Positions 61,536-64,000 of a stretch of DNA of 64,000 nucleotides are shown one piece after another. The stretch comes from Prolixibacter bellariivorans ATCC BAA-1284 (GTDB taxonomy: Bacteria; Bacteroidota; Bacteroidia; Bacteroidales; Prolixibacteraceae). The notes beneath the pieces are model-generated. The model searched no databases and had not been told where the DNA came from. It worked only from the letters and a program-made list of their open reading frames with translations. Numbering within the stretch: the stretch's first letter is position 1; each line of letters opens with the position of its first letter. Location: contig NZ_JHXO01000012.1 of NCBI RefSeq assembly GCF_000621705.1, positions 62,001 to 126,000 on the forward strand. Reading direction: 5' to 3'. The position numbers were made by a program, and so were the translations under genes.

Positions 61536-62663
61536 ATGAAAACCTGTAGTACGCATATCAAAATCACATCAATTATCGCGATCGTCATCCCCCTGTTGTT
61601 TTCATGTACCCGCGATATGGACGTACACATAAAAAACGTCGAAAAAAAAATTGTTGTACAGGGATTGTTCTCTGATGAGGAAGGCTGGGACATCGTACTG
61701 CTTACAACGAAGGATATGACCCAAAATATTGATACCTATGTGAAAAATGCCACTGTAGAAATAGCATCGGGGACCGATCCAATCATTCGCTTACATTATA
61801 CAAAATTTGGCCATTATCAATCGGAACAAAAACCGGTTGCCGGGAAAGCGTACACACTAAAGATCGATACACCAGGATATGACGAAATAAGCGCTCAAAG
61901 CAGTATCCCGGTTCCGGTAAAAGCAAAAGTGGACGATTTTAAAATTAACTGGCTCACCTACATGTATCCGAATGACCTGCTGGATTACGATGTATTCCCC
62001 CTTACGGTCCGTTTTGAAAAGCCGGTACCCGATGCGAATATCATCTTCCGCGCTGAAATATTTAATCCGGAATCAGGTTATAACCGTTATCTTCTTCCGT
62101 CTTCAGCTGTAAAAGAACTGGAACAACAGGGTATTCCTTCACTTGCAGCAACCCGCCTTGAGCAGCTTGCTGACCAATGGCAAACGGATCCAGGTATATA
62201 TGAAAAATGCTTTGACGGCACAGAAACATATACAGAAGAAACTAAGCACTACAATATGCTTATGGAGAAGCTACAGAAAAAGACCGTCAAGCAAAGAGAA
62301 TACGCCGCATTTGAACCAACCATGTGCTTTGCCGATGACAACTGGATAAGTAATATTTCATACGACACCTATTCGGTTTTTGGTCAGGGACAGCAAGTTG
62401 AAAAAGCGAGTTTGTTTTATGCCGATCCGAATCTCAAATACGATATGCAATACAATTCCGGACCGAAACCCGGCAAAGAATACTGGCTCGAAGTAACGCA
62501 GGGCAATGCAGACTACTATGAATACTATCGCACCTATATTTTGCAAATAAGTCAACGACTCAATCCTTATTCCGGGCCTGTTGAAGTTTATTCTAACATT
62601 AAAAACGGTGTGGGTATTTTTGCCGGCTATCACCGCCAGATGATTCACATATTAACGTACTAA
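61536..62663 (+). CDS. DUF4249-family lipoprotein
   Basis: 375 residues. The N-terminal signal (MKTCSTHIKITSIIAIVIPL, then LFSC) gives a lipobox near Cys24. The mature start IVVQGLFSDEEGWDIVLLTT is the mark of DUF4249 proteins, which pair with TonB receptors of the kind encoded just upstream. The frame is open further upstream but this ATG lies 4 bases after the receptor stop and fits the signal. Likely an outer-membrane partner of the receptor. It contains Cys222- and Cys275-type residues that might pair. The outer-membrane protein gene follows after 10 bases. Confidence 0.85.
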   Translation: MKTCSTHIKITSIIAIVIPLLFSCTRDMDVHIKNVEKKIVVQGLFSDEEGWDIVLLTTKDMTQNIDTYVKNATVEIASGTDPIIRLHYTKFGHYQSEQKPVAGKAYTLKIDTPGYDEISAQSSIPVPVKAKVDDFKINWLTYMYPNDLLDYDVFPLTVRFEKPVPDANIIFRAEIFNPESGYNRYLLPSSAVKELEQQGIPSLAATRLEQLADQWQTDPGIYEKCFDGTETYTEETKHYNMLMEKLQKKTVKQREYAAFEPTMCFADDNWISNISYDTYSVFGQGQQVEKASLFYADPNLKYDMQYNSGPKPGKEYWLEVTQGNADYYEYYRTYILQISQRLNPYSGPVEVYSNIKNGVGIFAGYHRQMIHILTY

Positions 62664-62673
62664 TATTATTATC

Positions 62674-63270
62674 ATGAAACGATTAGCAATTACATCAGTT
62701 TTCCTTTTGATTAGTCTTGTCTCCTTTTCGCAGTCAAAATTCCGGGCGGGAATATACGTCGAAGGAAGTCATTTCTTCCCTGAGGGAACATCCATCAAAA
62801 ATAATGGTTTTTCAACCGGAGGAAGAGCCTATGCCTCCTATCCCATAGGGAAATTGCTCTCCGCTTCGCTCGGCGTTGGTTACAGGTACAAAAGCAACAA
62901 AACGACTCGAGTGATAGTGGATGAATCCAACTATTCTACAAATACCTATGGCTATAAAACCGTCGAGGAAACGTATCCGCAACATTACCTTGTTGTCCCG
63001 TTGAAAGTTAAATTTACACCTGCTCATAAGTTCTTTCTGGAAGGGGGAATCGAAACATCATGGTTACTCAATTATGATTATATTAACGACAAACCGGAGT
63101 TCAACTGGCTACTGGGAGCCGGCTATCATTTAAACCAACGGCTAGATGCCTCACTCAGCTATATCTATGGTTTCAAAGACCAGGGAATGGGCAACAAAAA
63201 TGAATATGGCCAAACCTACAGGAATAGGATGCTAACGTTGTCACTTTCGTACTCGATTTTTGGAAATTGA
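62674..63270 (+). CDS. Outer-membrane beta-barrel (porin-like) protein
   Basis: 198 residues. MKRLAITSVFLLISLVSFSQ is a signal peptide (cut near 20). The rest alternates aromatic strands as in small OmpA/W-like barrels: KFRAGIYVEGSHFFPEG, LSASLGVGYRYKSNK, FLEGGIETSWLLNYDYIN and RLDASLSYIYGFKDQ, ending LTLSLSYSIFGN. Probably eight strands. Third gene of the receptor/DUF4249 operon; its function there is unknown. The 105-bp hairpin repeat follows its stop. Confidence 0.82.
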   Translation: MKRLAITSVFLLISLVSFSQSKFRAGIYVEGSHFFPEGTSIKNNGFSTGGRAYASYPIGKLLSASLGVGYRYKSNKTTRVIVDESNYSTNTYGYKTVEETYPQHYLVVPLKVKFTPAHKFFLEGGIETSWLLNYDYINDKPEFNWLLGAGYHLNQRLDASLSYIYGFKDQGMGNKNEYGQTYRNRMLTLSLSYSIFGN

Positions 63271-63340
63271 AAATAACGGTAAGATGTTCATCCATCTTTC
63301 TCGTCTCACCTTTATCCAGCGTAGAGAAAAACATTTTTCT

Positions 63341-63445
63341 ATAACGATACAACACTAACCTGGCAGGTTTCAAAAGCCTGTCAGGTTAACTTTTTAGTAG
63401 CCAAACATCAATATTTGACATTTTGCTACTTTTCCGTCGCCCTGC
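63341..63445 (+). repeat. 105-bp dispersed hairpin repeat, copy 2
   Basis: Same length and order as copy 1 at 57430. The stem is imperfect (AACCTGGCAGGTTT with GCCTGTCAGGTT). It lies after the receptor operon and its last bases (CCCTGC) begin the tandem array that follows. Confidence 0.85.
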
Positions 63446-63667
63446 CGTTCAATTTATTCGCCCTGCTCAACTTATATGTTCCCTGTTCAGTTATTTGTTT
63501 CCCTGTCGAATAATATGTCAGTCCTGTTCAACTTTTGGTGGTCCTGTTCGCTTTTTATCCGTCCCTGTATCCTTTCTGGTAGTCCCTGTATCCTTTCTGG
63601 TAGTCATTGTATCCTTTCTGGTAGTCATTGTAGCTTTTTTTGCAGTCCTTGTAGCTCAGAAAGTCTT
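63440..63667. repeat. Tandem array of eleven 20-22-bp units
   Basis: Units begin CCCTGT, CCTGT or CATTGT: the best copies read CCCTGTATCCTTTCTGGTAGT (21 bases, repeated twice exactly and once with CATT). Earlier units keep only CCCTG and the length. It starts at the end of the 105-bp repeat. An open frame crosses it (VSFLVV-type repeats) but lacks a credible gene context. Confidence 0.85.
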
Positions 63668-63918
63668 CCTGCCCAACAGGAACACCCCAAAAGGCAACCG
63701 GATAGACGAAAAACGAAACAGGAACACTGAGTGCGATAAAAGGATTGCTTTCCGGGAAACCGGAAGATAAAGAATCGGTACGGGAGATATTGAAAGAGAT
63801 AAGAAAACAGGTTGAAACCGGAACGTTCCAACCTGTCTAATCTAAACCTGATGATTATAAATTATAATCACCAACTGAATACCGAAGTCTTATCAGACTT
63901 CCACTAAAACACATTCTT

Positions 63919-64000
63919 TTATTTCATGACCGAAAAACGGTAGATACACTCATGCTGATAGGTTTGACCCGGCTTTAATGTTGTAGTCGGGAACTGTGGT
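63919..64000 (-). CDS. galM: C-terminal end of an aldose 1-epimerase (galactose mutarotase), truncated by window
   Basis: The last 26 codons of a minus-strand gene that enters from the right edge. They read PQFPTTTLKPGQTYQHECIY followed by RFSVMK and a stop. The PQFP...LKPGxTY...T/C-Y-F pattern is the characteristic end of Bacteroidota aldose 1-epimerases, which interconvert alpha and beta sugar anomers. The call depends on this short stretch only. Confidence 0.75.
   Translation of the reverse strand, partial: PQFPTTTLKPGQTYQHECIYRFSVMK

Noticed and set aside
63423-63770. Plus-strand open frame (115 codons) over the second array
   Set aside because: Hydrophobic repeats (VSFLVV) arise from the unit sequence; it starts inside the 105-bp repeat and has no gene-like context.

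Overview
The window comes from a Bacteroidota genome, most likely of the Marinilabiliales/Prolixibacteraceae kind (inference). Direct signs are a SusC/SusD pair under an ECF sigma/FecR switch, several TAnnTTTG -7 boxes, many Cys-lipobox secreted proteins, DUF4249 and SusC-like receptors, and intergenic REP palindromes with their RAYT transposase. No tRNA, rRNA or CRISPR array was seen.

Layout. (1) 1-1.8 kb: C-terminal end of a hypothetical protein, a GNAT acetyltransferase and an unknown protein. (2) 1.8-14.8 kb, all minus strand: nine metabolic genes. Read in transcription order they are a CitD-CitE fusion, CitF, an isocitrate/homoisocitrate-type dehydrogenase, a degenerate HD protein, two fused aconitase-family enzymes, an ALDH7-type aldehyde dehydrogenase, lysine-ketoglutarate reductase and saccharopine dehydrogenase. 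The last three make the saccharopine route from lysine to 2-aminoadipate. The first six match, step for step, a reversed homocitrate pathway (2-oxoadipate to homoisocitrate, homoaconitate, homocitrate, then acetate plus 2-oxoglutarate). That reading is a hypothesis and is the main metabolic finding. (3) 15.2-17.5 kb: a secreted carboxypeptidase-regulatory-like protein, an AhpD-like protein and a GH18 chitinase lipoprotein. (4) 17.6-26.6 kb: an accessory region with a RAYT, about a dozen REP palindromes, a RAYT remnant, about 280-bp direct repeats flanking a gene, reused promoter segments, AT-rich orphan genes, three tandem mini-genes sharing the C-terminus GSPNDSGSRP[KR][KR], and a 22-unit array of exactly 21-bp repeats. 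(5) 26.8-30.3 kb: a DedA/ATP-grasp fusion and a duplicated lipoprotein gene.

(6) 30.4-52.1 kb, all minus strand: a polysaccharide utilisation locus for an N-acetylglucosamine-containing glycan. It holds the ECF sigma factor, FecR, SusC, SusD, a FAS1/DNRLRE surface lipoprotein, two GH16-like lipoproteins, NagB, a heparinase II/III-like lyase, two GH20 hexosaminidases, a SASA-type esterase, an SSS transporter, NagA and NagX. Together they cover sensing, uptake, depolymerisation, deacetylation and entry of GlcNAc into glycolysis. The GH18 chitinase at 16.4 kb may feed the same substrate. (7) 52.4-57.4 kb: a tandem GNAT, an orphan gene, an arylamine N-acetyltransferase and a fused E1 of a branched-chain-type 2-oxoacid dehydrogenase. 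(8) 57.4-64 kb: a 105-bp dispersed hairpin repeat, a possible RNA pseudoknot ahead of a lipoprotein gene, a TonB receptor/DUF4249/outer-membrane-protein operon, a second 105-bp repeat running into another array of about 21-bp units, and the C-terminal end of an aldose 1-epimerase gene.
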